Assembly (NCBI RefSeq): GCF_014127485.1
Contig: NZ_CP059903.1
Coordinates: 1,302,001-1,366,000, forward strand
Origin: Nocardioides dongkuii
GTDB lineage: Bacteria > Actinomycetota > Actinomycetes > Propionibacteriales > Nocardioidaceae
Length of the DNA: 64,000 nt
Reading direction: 5' to 3'
Shown: positions 45,727 to 53,951 of the stretch, one piece after another
Numbering within the stretch: position 1 is the stretch's first letter
Layout of the letters: each line of letters opens with the position of its first letter
Position numbers and translations under genes: made by a program
The notes under the pieces: generated by a model
Database searches by the model: none
What the model was told of the DNA's origin: nothing
What the model saw: the letters and a program-made list of their open reading frames with translations, nothing else

Positions 45727-46920
45727 ATGTCGTCCGTGTCGCCCGGACCCCGGTCCGGGGTGTCCCGTCGGACCGTGTTCCGCGGTGTGGGCGCCGTCGC
45801 CTTCGCGGGGGCCAGCGTGGGGGCGCTGAAGCTGCCGTTCTTCGCCACCGAGGGCGCCCAGCAGGACCCGGCGTCCTGCCGGGCGGGGGACCTGTCGTCC
45901 TCGGAGAAGGAGCTGGTCGTCTCCAACTGGCCGCAGTACATCGACCCCCGCAAGAAGGCGACCTCGACGCTCTCGGTCTTCCAGGAGCGCACCGGCATCA
46001 GCGTCGACTACTCCGACGACGTCAACGACAACGCCGAGTTCTACGCCAAGGTCCGCAACCAGATGGGCGACTGCCAGTCCACCGAGCGCGACATGGTGAT
46101 GCTCACCGACTGGATGGCCGCGCGGATGATCGGCCTCGGGTGGATCCAGCCGCTGGACAAGGCGAAGGTCCCCAACCTGCACGCCAACCTGATCGAGCCG
46201 CTGCGGGGGGTGCAGTGGGACCCCGACCTGGAGTTCCACGCTCCCTGGCAGACCGGCCTGACCGGCATCGCCTACAACGCCGCGAAGACCGGCGAGGTGC
46301 GCAGCTTCGAGGAGCTGCTGACCCGCCCCGACCTCAAGGGCCGCGTCACGCTGCTCTCCGAGATGCGCGACACCATGGCGTTCATGCTCAGGGTCGAGGG
46401 CGCCGACCCCGACCAGTTCTCCTCCGCGGAGTGGGGCCAGGCGATCGACCGGCTCCGGCAGGTCGTCTCCGACGGCCAGGTGCGCGCCTTCACCGGCAAC
46501 GACTACACCCAGGACCTCGCCGCCGGGAACATCCACGCCTGCGAGGCGTGGTCCGGCGACGTCATCCAGCTCCAGTTCGAGAACCCCGACATCAGGTTCG
46601 TGGCGCCCGAGGAGGGGCTGTCGCTCTGGAGCGACAACATGCTGGTGCCGAACCTCGCGACCCACCAGGACAACGCCGAGGCGTGGATCGACTACTACTA
46701 CGAGCCCGAGGTCGCCGCCAAGCTCGCCGCCTGGGTCAACTACATCTGTCCCGTCCAGGGCGCCCGCGAGGAGATGGAGAAGATCGACCCGTCGCTGGTC
46801 GACAACAAGCTGATCTTCCCCGACGACGAGATGCTCGCGACGACGTTCGACTTCATGCCGCTCGACGACCGCCAGAGCATCGAGTACGAAGGAGACTGGG
46901 CCAATGTCACAGGTGGCTGA
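45727..46920 (+). CDS. potD: Polyamine ABC transporter substrate-binding protein
   Basis: 397 residues from ATG 45727 with a GAGGGGAG site. The N-terminus has a twin-arginine signal (SRRTVFRG, residues 13-20) before a hydrophobic stretch, suggesting Tat export in folded form. The mature protein matches spermidine/putrescine binders: ELVVSNWPQYIDPR, GHACEAWSGD-like closing and the C-terminal DDEMLATTFDFMPLD. It delivers polyamines to PotABC. It ends 17 bp inside the potA gene. Confidence 0.92.
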   Translation: MSSVSPGPRSGVSRRTVFRGVGAVAFAGASVGALKLPFFATEGAQQDPASCRAGDLSSSEKELVVSNWPQYIDPRKKATSTLSVFQERTGISVDYSDDVNDNAEFYAKVRNQMGDCQSTERDMVMLTDWMAARMIGLGWIQPLDKAKVPNLHANLIEPLRGVQWDPDLEFHAPWQTGLTGIAYNAAKTGEVRSFEELLTRPDLKGRVTLLSEMRDTMAFMLRVEGADPDQFSSAEWGQAIDRLRQVVSDGQVRAFTGNDYTQDLAAGNIHACEAWSGDVIQLQFENPDIRFVAPEEGLSLWSDNMLVPNLATHQDNAEAWIDYYYEPEVAAKLAAWVNYICPVQGAREEMEKIDPSLVDNKLIFPDDEMLATTFDFMPLDDRQSIEYEGDWANVTGG

Positions 46921-48067
46921 GACGGCGGGCGCACCAGCCGGCGACACGGCGTACGACGGGCTGCGGCTGCGCGGGGTGACCAAGTCCTTCGGCTCGTTCA
47001 CCGCGGTGGACGACCTCGACCTCGACGTGCCGCGCGGGTCGTTCATCGCGCTGCTCGGCCCGTCGGGCTGCGGCAAGACCACGACGCTGCGGATGGTCGC
47101 CGGGCTGGAGACGCCGACGTCGGGCACCATCACGCTGGCCGGCCAGGACATCACCCGGGCCAAGCCGTACCAGCGCCCGGTGAACACCGTCTTCCAGAAC
47201 TACGCGCTGTTCCCGCACCTCGACATCCACGAGAACATCGCGTTCGGCCTCAAGCGGCGCAAGGTCCGCGACGTCGACGCGCAGGTGCAGCAGATGCTCG
47301 AGCTGGTGGAGCTGCAGACGCAGGCGCGGAAGAAGCCGGCGCAGCTCTCCGGTGGCCAGCAGCAGCGGGTCGCGCTGGCCCGGGCGCTGATCAACCGGCC
47401 GGAGGTGCTGCTGCTCGACGAGCCGCTCGGCGCGCTCGACCTCAAGCTGCGCCGCGCGATGCAGATCGAGATCAAGCGGATCCAGGTCGAGGTCGGGCTC
47501 ACCTTCGTGCACGTCACCCACGACCAGGAGGAGGCCATGACCATGGCCGACACCGTCGCGGTGATGAACGCCGGGGTGATCGAGCAGCTCGGCGCCCCGG
47601 CCGAGCTGTACGAGAACCCGCGGTCGACGTTCGTGGCGAACTTCCTCGGCCAGTCCAACCTGATCGAGGGCAGCGTCACCGGGCGCGACGCCGACCTCAC
47701 GACCCTCGACATGCACGGCATCGCGGTCTCGGTGCCGGTGGCCCGCACGCACACCGACGGCGGCAAGGGCTGGATCGGCATCCGGCCGGAGAAGGTGCTG
47801 ATCGGCGAGGTCGGCGAGGCGCTCGACGCCCCCGGCAACGCGATCCCGGGCGGCGTGGTCAGCGACGTCAGCTTCAACGGCGTCAGCACCCAGTACCTCG
47901 TCCGGATGCCGTGGGGCCAGGAACTGCAGGTCTTCCAGCAGAACACCGGCCGGGTCCGGATGTTCCGCACCGGCGAGCAGGTCGAGCTCTCGTGGCGGCC
48001 CGAGTACGCCTTCGTCCTCGACATCTCCCAGGACGCGTCGGCGGGGGCGCAGAGGGACGACCACTGA
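46904..48067 (+). CDS. potA: Polyamine ABC transporter ATP-binding protein
   Basis: 387 residues, ATG overlapping potD by 17 bp. Walker A GPSGCGKTTTLR, Q-loop FQNYALFPHLD, signature LSGGQQQRVALARAL, Walker B LLLDEPLGALD and the switch THDQEEAM are intact. A C-terminal TOBE_2 domain (about 285-375) is present. It powers the PotBC channel. Confidence 0.96.
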   Translation: MSQVAETAGAPAGDTAYDGLRLRGVTKSFGSFTAVDDLDLDVPRGSFIALLGPSGCGKTTTLRMVAGLETPTSGTITLAGQDITRAKPYQRPVNTVFQNYALFPHLDIHENIAFGLKRRKVRDVDAQVQQMLELVELQTQARKKPAQLSGGQQQRVALARALINRPEVLLLDEPLGALDLKLRRAMQIEIKRIQVEVGLTFVHVTHDQEEAMTMADTVAVMNAGVIEQLGAPAELYENPRSTFVANFLGQSNLIEGSVTGRDADLTTLDMHGIAVSVPVARTHTDGGKGWIGIRPEKVLIGEVGEALDAPGNAIPGGVVSDVSFNGVSTQYLVRMPWGQELQVFQQNTGRVRMFRTGEQVELSWRPEYAFVLDISQDASAGAQRDDH

Positions 48068-49029
48068 TGTCGAGCACGGCGGGCGTCGCCCCGGTCGCGG
48101 TCACGGACCCAGACCCGGGCTCCGGACCGGGCTCCGGGCCGGGCGTCGACACCGGCGCCGACCCGGGCTCCGACGGCAGCGGGCGGCGCCGGGGGAGGGT
48201 CGGCTACCTGCTGCTGCTCCCGGGCCTGCTGTGGCTGATCGTCTTCTTCGTCATCCCGTTCTACAGCCTGCTGGCGACCAGCCTGTACGACCCCGCCGGG
48301 TCGGACTTCCGCGGCTACGACATGACCTACCACTGGGCGAACTACTGGGACGCGATCTCGGAGTTCAAGGTCCCGCTGCTGCGCTCGCTCGGGTACGGCG
48401 CGATCGCGACGCTGATCTGCCTGGTGCTCGGCTACGTCCTCGCGTACACGATCGCGTTCAAGGCCGGCCGCTGGAAGAACCTGATGCTGGTGCTGGTGAT
48501 CGCGCCGTTCTTCACCAGCTTCCTGCTCCGCACGCTGTCGTGGAAGCTGATCCTCGCCGACGACGGGTTCGTGGTGAGCACGCTGCAGTTCCTGCAGCTG
48601 CTGGGCGACGACGGGCGGCTGCTCGCGACCCCGGTCGCGGTCGTGGCCGGCCTGACGTACAACTTCCTGCCGTTCATGGTGCTGCCGCTCTTCGCCAGCC
48701 TCGACAAGATCGACCCGCGGCTGATCGAGGCGTCCTCCGACCTCTACGCCAACCCGGTCGTCGGGTTCTTCAAGGTCACCTGGCCGCTGTCGCTGCCCGG
48801 GGTGGTCTCCGGCACGCTGCTGACCTTCATCCCCGCGGTCGGCGACTACATCAACCAGGTGCTGCTCGGCAGCCCCAACCAGCGGATGATCGGCAGCGTC
48901 ATCCAGAGCCAGTTCGTGGACGCCAACAACTACCCGTCGGCGGCGGCGCTCTCCATGGTCCTGATGGTCCTGATCGTGGTGATGGTGCTGGTCTACGTCC
49001 GCCGGGCCGGGACGGAGGAGCTGCTGTGA
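48067..49029 (+). CDS. potB: Polyamine ABC transporter permease
   Basis: 320 residues, ATG sharing one base with the potA stop. A Gly/Asp/Ser/Pro-rich N-tail of about 40 residues precedes six membrane helices. The EAA loop is EASSDLYANPVVGFFKVTWPL. The N-tail is rich in GSGPGSGPG-type repeats and is longer than usual. It pairs with PotC. Confidence 0.93.
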   Translation: MSSTAGVAPVAVTDPDPGSGPGSGPGVDTGADPGSDGSGRRRGRVGYLLLLPGLLWLIVFFVIPFYSLLATSLYDPAGSDFRGYDMTYHWANYWDAISEFKVPLLRSLGYGAIATLICLVLGYVLAYTIAFKAGRWKNLMLVLVIAPFFTSFLLRTLSWKLILADDGFVVSTLQFLQLLGDDGRLLATPVAVVAGLTYNFLPFMVLPLFASLDKIDPRLIEASSDLYANPVVGFFKVTWPLSLPGVVSGTLLTFIPAVGDYINQVLLGSPNQRMIGSVIQSQFVDANNYPSAAALSMVLMVLIVVMVLVYVRRAGTEELL

Positions 49030-49823
49030 GGTGGGTCCGCGAGCACCTGGTGCTCCTGCTCGGGATCGTCGTGCTGGTCTACACGTTCGTGCCGATCTTC
49101 ATCGTGGTGCTGATGAGCTTCAACGACCCCGCCAGCCGCAACGTCTACCGCTTCGACGGGTTCACCCTCGACAACTGGACCGGGTTCTGCGACGCCGAGG
49201 GCATGTGTGCCGCGCTCGGCCGCAGCCTGGCGATCGGCGGGCTCTCCACGCTCGTCGCCACGGTGCTCGGCACGCTGATGGCGTTCGCGCTGGTGCGCCA
49301 CGACTTCCGCGGCCGCTCCGCGACGAACCTGCTGATCTTCCTGCCGATGGCCGCGCCCGAGATCGTGCTCGGCTCCTCGCTGCTGGCGCTGTTCGTGGCC
49401 TCCGGGTTCGCCGGGCAGCTGGGCTTCTGGACGATCCTGATCGCCCACATCATGTTCTGCCTGTCCTTCGTGGTGGTGACCGTCCGCGCCCGGCTGGCCG
49501 GTATGGACGACACCCTCGAGCAGGCGGCGATGGACCTCTACGCCACCCCCGCCCAGACGTTCTGGCGGGTCACCTTCCCGCTGGTCTTCCCGGGCATCCT
49601 CGGCGCCGCGCTGCTGGCGTTCTCGCTGTCCTTCGACGACTTCATCATCACCAACCTCAACGCCGGCACCACCACGACGTTCCCGATGTACGTCTGGGGC
49701 GCCAACCAGCGCGGCGTACCCATGCAGGTCAACGCGGTCGGCACCCTGATGTTCGTCATCTCGGTCTCCATCGTCGTCCTCGGCGAGCTCGGCAACCGCC
49801 GCCGCCGCAACGCCCTCACCTGA
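49026..49823 (+). CDS. potC: Polyamine ABC transporter permease
   Basis: 265 residues, GTG overlapping the potB stop by 4 bp. Six helices, with the EAA loop EQAAMDLYATPAQTFWRVTFPL. The order potD-A-B-C with tight overlaps marks one operon. The 22-bp repeat array begins 10 bp after its stop. Confidence 0.94.
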   Translation: MRWVREHLVLLLGIVVLVYTFVPIFIVVLMSFNDPASRNVYRFDGFTLDNWTGFCDAEGMCAALGRSLAIGGLSTLVATVLGTLMAFALVRHDFRGRSATNLLIFLPMAAPEIVLGSSLLALFVASGFAGQLGFWTILIAHIMFCLSFVVVTVRARLAGMDDTLEQAAMDLYATPAQTFWRVTFPLVFPGILGAALLAFSLSFDDFIITNLNAGTTTTFPMYVWGANQRGVPMQVNAVGTLMFVISVSIVVLGELGNRRRRNALT

Positions 49824-49832
49824 TCCGGGGTC

Positions 49833-49876
49833 GTACGCCGAGTCGGCGTGAGTTGTACGCCGAGTCGGCGTGAGTT
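49833..49876. repeat. Left palindromic array flanking the AbiEi-type gene
   Basis: Two perfect tandem copies of a 22-bp unit starting GTACGCCGAGTCGGCG, each with the palindrome ACGCCGA-G-TCGGCGT. The array ends 1 bp before the stop codon of the minus-strand gene. Confidence 0.85.
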
Positions 49877-49877
49877 G

Positions 49878-50819
49878 TCAGAGGTACCGGATGCGTCGGT
49901 GGGAGTCCCACGCGTCGCGCAGGACCCGCTCTGCGTCCTGGCGGTAGCCGAAGGTGTTGGTGGCGGTGAAGACCTCGATGCGCCAGCTCCGGTGGTGCCG
50001 CAGCCAGTCGCGGCGTCCGCGGTCGTGGGCACGCTGGTCGTCGGTCGAGTGGAACTCGTCGCCGTCGTACTCCCCACCGAAGAGGTCCCCGGGCAGCCCG
50101 AGGTCGATGAAGTACGACGAGCCGCAGTCCCGGACGACCTCGACCTGGGTGTGCGGGCGGGGCAGCGCGGCGTCCCACCACCGGTTGGCGAGCGCGGCCT
50201 CGCCGAAGGACTGGAAGCCGGCGTCCACCCGAGCGACGAGCTCGCGCTGGAGGACGATCCCGCGCTGCCGGGCGAATCTCCCGAGCTCGGAGCACAGCTC
50301 GGGGAGGGTGAACGAGCCCTGGGCGAGCATGCAGGACATCGTCCACAGCCGCATGTCCGGTCCGCGTTGCAGGCGGCCGCCGTCGAGGGCCGTACGGAGC
50401 GGCGTGGTCAGGACGAGACCGTGCATCTCGACGAGGTCCCGCGGCTCGACCCTCCGCTCCCCGCTCTCGGTGAGCACGTTGCGGAGGCGTCTGCCGCCGC
50501 TGGGGCGGAAGAACGAGACGGGAGGGACCCGCTCGTGAGCGCCCGGCGGCAGCGCCTTCTCGCCCGCGTGGACCCACGCGGCGGTCAGGTCGCACACGAA
50601 CCCGTCGCTGGGGACGACGAGCCCGAGCGACCGGCACCTCAGCGCGAGTGAGTCGGGGGTCGCGGCGCCGACGTACACGTTGCGGATCGGGCGTCGCAGG
50701 ACGTGCTGCTTGGTGAGCTGACCGAGTCGACGGTCCGAGAGTCCGGCCTCCAGGGCTTGCGCCCGGGTGAACGGCTCGTCGGGCCGGAACGGGAAGTCGT
50801 CGGGGAGCGGGATCGTCAT
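49878..50819 (-). CDS. AbiEi-type winged-helix protein with C-terminal DUF559/Vsr-like nuclease domain
   Basis: 313 residues from ATG 50819. The N-terminal part (FTRAQALEAGLSDRRLGQLTKQHVLRRPIRNVYVG) resembles the AbiEi antitoxin-type winged helix. The C-terminal about 100 residues match the DUF559/very-short-patch-repair fold: FIDLGLPGDLFGGEYDGDEFHS with candidate metal ligands Asp and Glu-x-Asp, then RRDWLRHHRSWRIEVFT. No toxin partner is adjacent. It is bracketed by inverted 22-bp repeat arrays and splits the polyamine cluster, suggesting later insertion. A nuclease activity is predicted, not shown. Confidence 0.8.
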   Translation of the reverse strand: MTIPLPDDFPFRPDEPFTRAQALEAGLSDRRLGQLTKQHVLRRPIRNVYVGAATPDSLALRCRSLGLVVPSDGFVCDLTAAWVHAGEKALPPGAHERVPPVSFFRPSGGRRLRNVLTESGERRVEPRDLVEMHGLVLTTPLRTALDGGRLQRGPDMRLWTMSCMLAQGSFTLPELCSELGRFARQRGIVLQRELVARVDAGFQSFGEAALANRWWDAALPRPHTQVEVVRDCGSSYFIDLGLPGDLFGGEYDGDEFHSTDDQRAHDRGRRDWLRHHRSWRIEVFTATNTFGYRQDAERVLRDAWDSHRRIRYL

Positions 50820-50920
50820 CGGCAGGGCGTGCCCGGCCCGCCGTCCGACGTACCCGGCGGGTGCTCTGCCTGTGGACAAGGCCCCGCCGACGGCGCTCTG
50901 GGGACGACTGACCGACAGCC
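50820..50920. other. Upstream region of AbiEi-type gene
   Basis: A short intergenic stretch with no clear gene or promoter. The ORF is open upstream on the minus strand to 50945 but that extension runs through the repeats and is unlikely to be coding. Confidence 0.4.
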
Positions 50921-50982
50921 CGCGCCGACTCGGCGTACAACTCACGCCGAGTCGGCGTACAGCTCACGCCGACTCGGCGATT
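50921..50982. repeat. Right palindromic array flanking the AbiEi-type gene
   Basis: Three units in the opposite orientation to the left array: a partial one at 50921-50938, a full 22-bp one at 50939-50960 and a diverged one at 50961-50982. The palindrome centre alternates between GAG and GAC. Together with 49833-49876 they bracket one gene. Confidence 0.8.
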
Positions 50983-50992
50983 TCCTCCACAG

Positions 50993-52381
50993 TCAGAGGA
51001 GGGAGGAGGCCTTGTCGAGGACGGCGCGGAGGATCTGCTCGATCTCGTCGAAGTGCTCGGGGCCGCAGATGAGCGGGGGAGCGAGCTGGACGACGGGGTC
51101 GCCGCGGTCGTCGGCGCGGCAGTAGAGGCCCTCGGCGTAGAGCTGCTTGGAGACGAAGCCGAAGAGCAGGCGCTCGCACTCCTCGGCGGTGAAGGTCTCC
51201 TTGGTGGCCTTGTCCTTGACCAGCTCGATGCCGTAGAAGTACCCCTCGCCGCGGACGTCGCCGACGATCGGGAGATCCTTGAGCCGCTCGAGCGTGGACC
51301 GGAACGTCGCCTCGTTGTCGCGGACGTTCTCGAGGACCTTCTCCTCCTCGAAGACCTGCAGGTTGCGCAGCGCCACCGCGGTGGAGACGGGGTGGCCGCC
51401 GAAGGTGTAGCCGTGCGCGAACATCTCGCCCTCGGCCAGGAACGGCTCCATCAGCCGGTCGGAGGCGATCATCGCGCCGAGCGGGGCGTACCCGGAGGTG
51501 ATCCCCTTGGCGCAGGTGATCATGTCGGGCTGGTAGCCGTAGCGCTCCGCGCCGAACATGTGGCCCAGGCGCCCGAAGGCGCAGATGACCTCGTCGCTGA
51601 CCAGCAGCACGTCGTACTCGTCGCAGATCTCGCGGACCCGCTGGAAGTAGCCGGGGGGCGGCGGGAAGCAGCCGCCGGCGTTCTGCACCGGCTCGAGGAA
51701 GACCGCGGCGACGGTGTCGGGCCCCTCGTTCTCGATCGCGACCGCGATCTGGTCGGCGGCCCAGCGGCCGAACGCCTCCGGGTCGCTGCCGTCGAGCAGC
51801 CCGCCGGTGGACTCCGACGCGCGGTAGACGTTGGTGTTCGGCACCCGGAACGTCGAGGGCACCAGCGGCTCGAACTGCTGCTTGAGCAGCGGCAGCCCGG
51901 TGATCGACAGCGCGCCCTGGGTGGTGCCGTGGTAGGCGATCGCCCGGCTGATCACCTTGTGCTTCATCGGCTTGCCGGTGAGCTTGAAGTAGTTCTTCGC
52001 GAGCTTCCACGCGGTCTCGACGGCCTCGCCGCCGCCGCTGGTGAAGAAGACGCGGTTCAGGTCGCCCGGGGCGTACGACGCGACCTTCGCCGCCAGCTCG
52101 ATCGCCGAGGGGTGCGCGTAGGACCACAGCGGCATGAACGCCAGCTCGGCCGCCTGCTTCGCGCCCGCCTCGGCCAGGTCGGTGCGCCCGTGCCCGAGCT
52201 GGGAGACGAAGAGTCCGGCGAGCCCGTCGAGGTACCGCTTGCCGGTGGAGTCGTAGATGTAGGCGCCCTCGCCGCGCACGATCACCGGGACGTCGGCGTC
52301 CTGGTAGGAGCCGTGCCGGGTGAAGTGCATCCAGAGGTGGTCCCGGGCTGCCTGCTGGAGCTGGTCGTTGTCGGCGTACAT
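50993..52381 (-). CDS. Class III aminotransferase (putrescine/polyamine-pyruvate type)
   Basis: 462 residues from ATG 52381. PLP-binding Lys is in ITCAKGITSGYAPLG; FTSGGGEAVETAWKLA, HGTTQGALSITG and VSDEVICAFGR are intact. The N-terminus (DHLWMHFTRHGSY) matches SpuC-type enzymes that move the amino group of putrescine or similar diamines to pyruvate, giving 4-aminobutyraldehyde. The divergent aldehyde dehydrogenase would take that product on. Substrate choice is inferred from context. Confidence 0.9.
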   Translation of the reverse strand: MYADNDQLQQAARDHLWMHFTRHGSYQDADVPVIVRGEGAYIYDSTGKRYLDGLAGLFVSQLGHGRTDLAEAGAKQAAELAFMPLWSYAHPSAIELAAKVASYAPGDLNRVFFTSGGGEAVETAWKLAKNYFKLTGKPMKHKVISRAIAYHGTTQGALSITGLPLLKQQFEPLVPSTFRVPNTNVYRASESTGGLLDGSDPEAFGRWAADQIAVAIENEGPDTVAAVFLEPVQNAGGCFPPPPGYFQRVREICDEYDVLLVSDEVICAFGRLGHMFGAERYGYQPDMITCAKGITSGYAPLGAMIASDRLMEPFLAEGEMFAHGYTFGGHPVSTAVALRNLQVFEEEKVLENVRDNEATFRSTLERLKDLPIVGDVRGEGYFYGIELVKDKATKETFTAEECERLLFGFVSKQLYAEGLYCRADDRGDPVVQLAPPLICGPEHFDEIEQILRAVLDKASSLL

Positions 52382-52413
52382 GGGTCCATGGTGCGCTGTC
52401 GAGACGGCAGGAG

Positions 52414-52460
52414 CAAGCGATTCCGTCGGGCGGAGGGGTGTTTCCTTGCGGATTTCGTTG
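52414..52460. promoter_or_regulatory. Candidate Lrp operator between aminotransferase and aldehyde dehydrogenase
   Basis: AAGCGATTCCGTCGG at 52415-52429 and GCGGATTTCGTTG at 52448-52460 both resemble the GCGATTYCGTYG motif seen upstream of lrp/potD; the second has one extra base. CAAGCGATTCCGTC matches the reverse complement of 45651-45664 in 13 of 14 positions. Confidence 0.5.
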
Positions 52461-52489
52461 TGATACTCCCCATTGCGGCGCGGGATGAC

Positions 52490-52495
52490 TAGTGT
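52490..52495 (+). promoter_or_regulatory. -10 box of the aldehyde dehydrogenase gene
   Basis: TAGTGT begins 13 nt before the ATG at 52503, downstream of the candidate Lrp sites. Confidence 0.45.
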
Positions 52496-52502
52496 TTCGG
52501 CC

Positions 52503-53936
52503 ATGGCCGACCAGACCTTCCAGAACGTCGTCAACGGTGAGCTCGTCGACTCCGCCTCGGGGGAGACCTACGAGGTGATCGACCCGACCACGGGCGAGGT
52601 GTACGCCCACGCGCCGCTCTCCCGCGCCGAGGACCTCGACCGCGCGTACGCCGCGGCGGACGCCGCGTTCGAGGGCTGGGCGTACGCGACGCCCCAGGAC
52701 CGCTCGAACGCGCTGCTCAAGGTCGCCGCCGCCATCGAGGAGCGGGTCGAGGAGATCAACGCGGTCGAGTGCCGCGACACCGGGAAGCCGGTGCAGGTCA
52801 CGATGGCCGAGGAGATGCCCTACGCCTCGGACCACTTCAAGTTCTTCGCCGGCGCGGCCCGGCTGCTGGAGGGGCGGTCGGCGGGGGAGTACATGGCCGA
52901 CCACACCTCCTGGGTACGCCGCGAGCCGATCGGCGTCGTCGGCCAGGTGACGCCGTGGAACTATCCGCTGCTGATGATGATCTGGAAGATCGCGCCGGCG
53001 CTCGCGGCCGGCAACACCGTGGTCCTCAAGCCCAGCGACACCACGCCCGCGAGCTCGACGCTGCTCGCGGAGCTGTGCCAGGAGTTCCTGCCCCCGGGCG
53101 TCCTCAACGTCGTGTGCGGCGACCGCGACACCGGTCGGGCGCTGGTCGCCCACCCGACGCCCCAGATGGTGGCGATCACCGGGTCGGTCCGCGCGGGCAT
53201 GCAGGTGGCCGAGGCGGCGTCGCACGACCTGAAAAAGGTCCACCTCGAGCTCGGCGGCAAGGCGCCGGTCGTGGTCTTCGACGACGCCGACATCGCGAGC
53301 GCCGCCGAGGGCATCGCCGGCGCCGGGCTCTTCAACGCCGGCCAGGACTGCACCGCCGCGACCCGCGTCCTGGTCCAGGCCGGCATCCACGACGAGTTCG
53401 TCGCCGCGCTCGCGGAAGCCGCGAAGGGCATGCCGACCGGCATGCCCGACGACGAGGCCACCTACTACGGCCCCCTCAACAACGCCAACCAGCTCGCGCA
53501 CGTCTCCGGCATGGTCGACCGGCTGCCCGACCACGCCACCGTGCAGACCGGTGGCGCCCGCCAGGGCGACCGCGGCTACTTCTACGAGCCCACCGTCCTC
53601 TCCGGGCTGCGCCAGGACGACGAGCAGGTGCAGACCGAGATCTTCGGCCCGGTGATGACCGTGCAGCGGTTCGGCGACGAGGTCGAGGCGCTGCGCTGGG
53701 CCAACGGCGTCGAGTACGGGCTGTCCTCCAGCGTCTGGACCAAGGACCACGCCCGGGCGCTGCGGATGTCGCGCCGCCTCGACTTCGGCGCGGTGTGGAT
53801 CAACACCCACATCCCGTTCGTCTCCGAGATGCCGCACGGCGGCTTCAAGCACTCCGGGTACGGCAAGGACCTCTCGATGTACGGCATGGAGGACTACACC
53901 CGGATCAAGCACGTCATGAGCTACATCGGCGAGTGA
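52503..53936 (+). CDS. Aldehyde dehydrogenase (gamma-aminobutyraldehyde dehydrogenase type)
   Basis: 477 residues from ATG 52503. NAD site TPWNYPLLMMIWK, general base Glu in HLELGGKAPV, and nucleophile Cys in FNAGQDCTAATR are all present. The N-AGQDC-T-A context and overall length are typical of YdcW/PuuC-like enzymes oxidising 4-aminobutyraldehyde to GABA. It diverges from the polyamine aminotransferase, so the pair would complete the step from putrescine to GABA. Confidence 0.92.
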   Translation: MADQTFQNVVNGELVDSASGETYEVIDPTTGEVYAHAPLSRAEDLDRAYAAADAAFEGWAYATPQDRSNALLKVAAAIEERVEEINAVECRDTGKPVQVTMAEEMPYASDHFKFFAGAARLLEGRSAGEYMADHTSWVRREPIGVVGQVTPWNYPLLMMIWKIAPALAAGNTVVLKPSDTTPASSTLLAELCQEFLPPGVLNVVCGDRDTGRALVAHPTPQMVAITGSVRAGMQVAEAASHDLKKVHLELGGKAPVVVFDDADIASAAEGIAGAGLFNAGQDCTAATRVLVQAGIHDEFVAALAEAAKGMPTGMPDDEATYYGPLNNANQLAHVSGMVDRLPDHATVQTGGARQGDRGYFYEPTVLSGLRQDDEQVQTEIFGPVMTVQRFGDEVEALRWANGVEYGLSSSVWTKDHARALRMSRRLDFGAVWINTHIPFVSEMPHGGFKHSGYGKDLSMYGMEDYTRIKHVMSYIGE

Positions 53937-53951
53937 GCGGCGAGGGATGAG

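Noticed and set aside
49833..50982. Repeat arrays considered as CRISPR
   Set aside because: Units are tandem without spacers and there are no cas genes.
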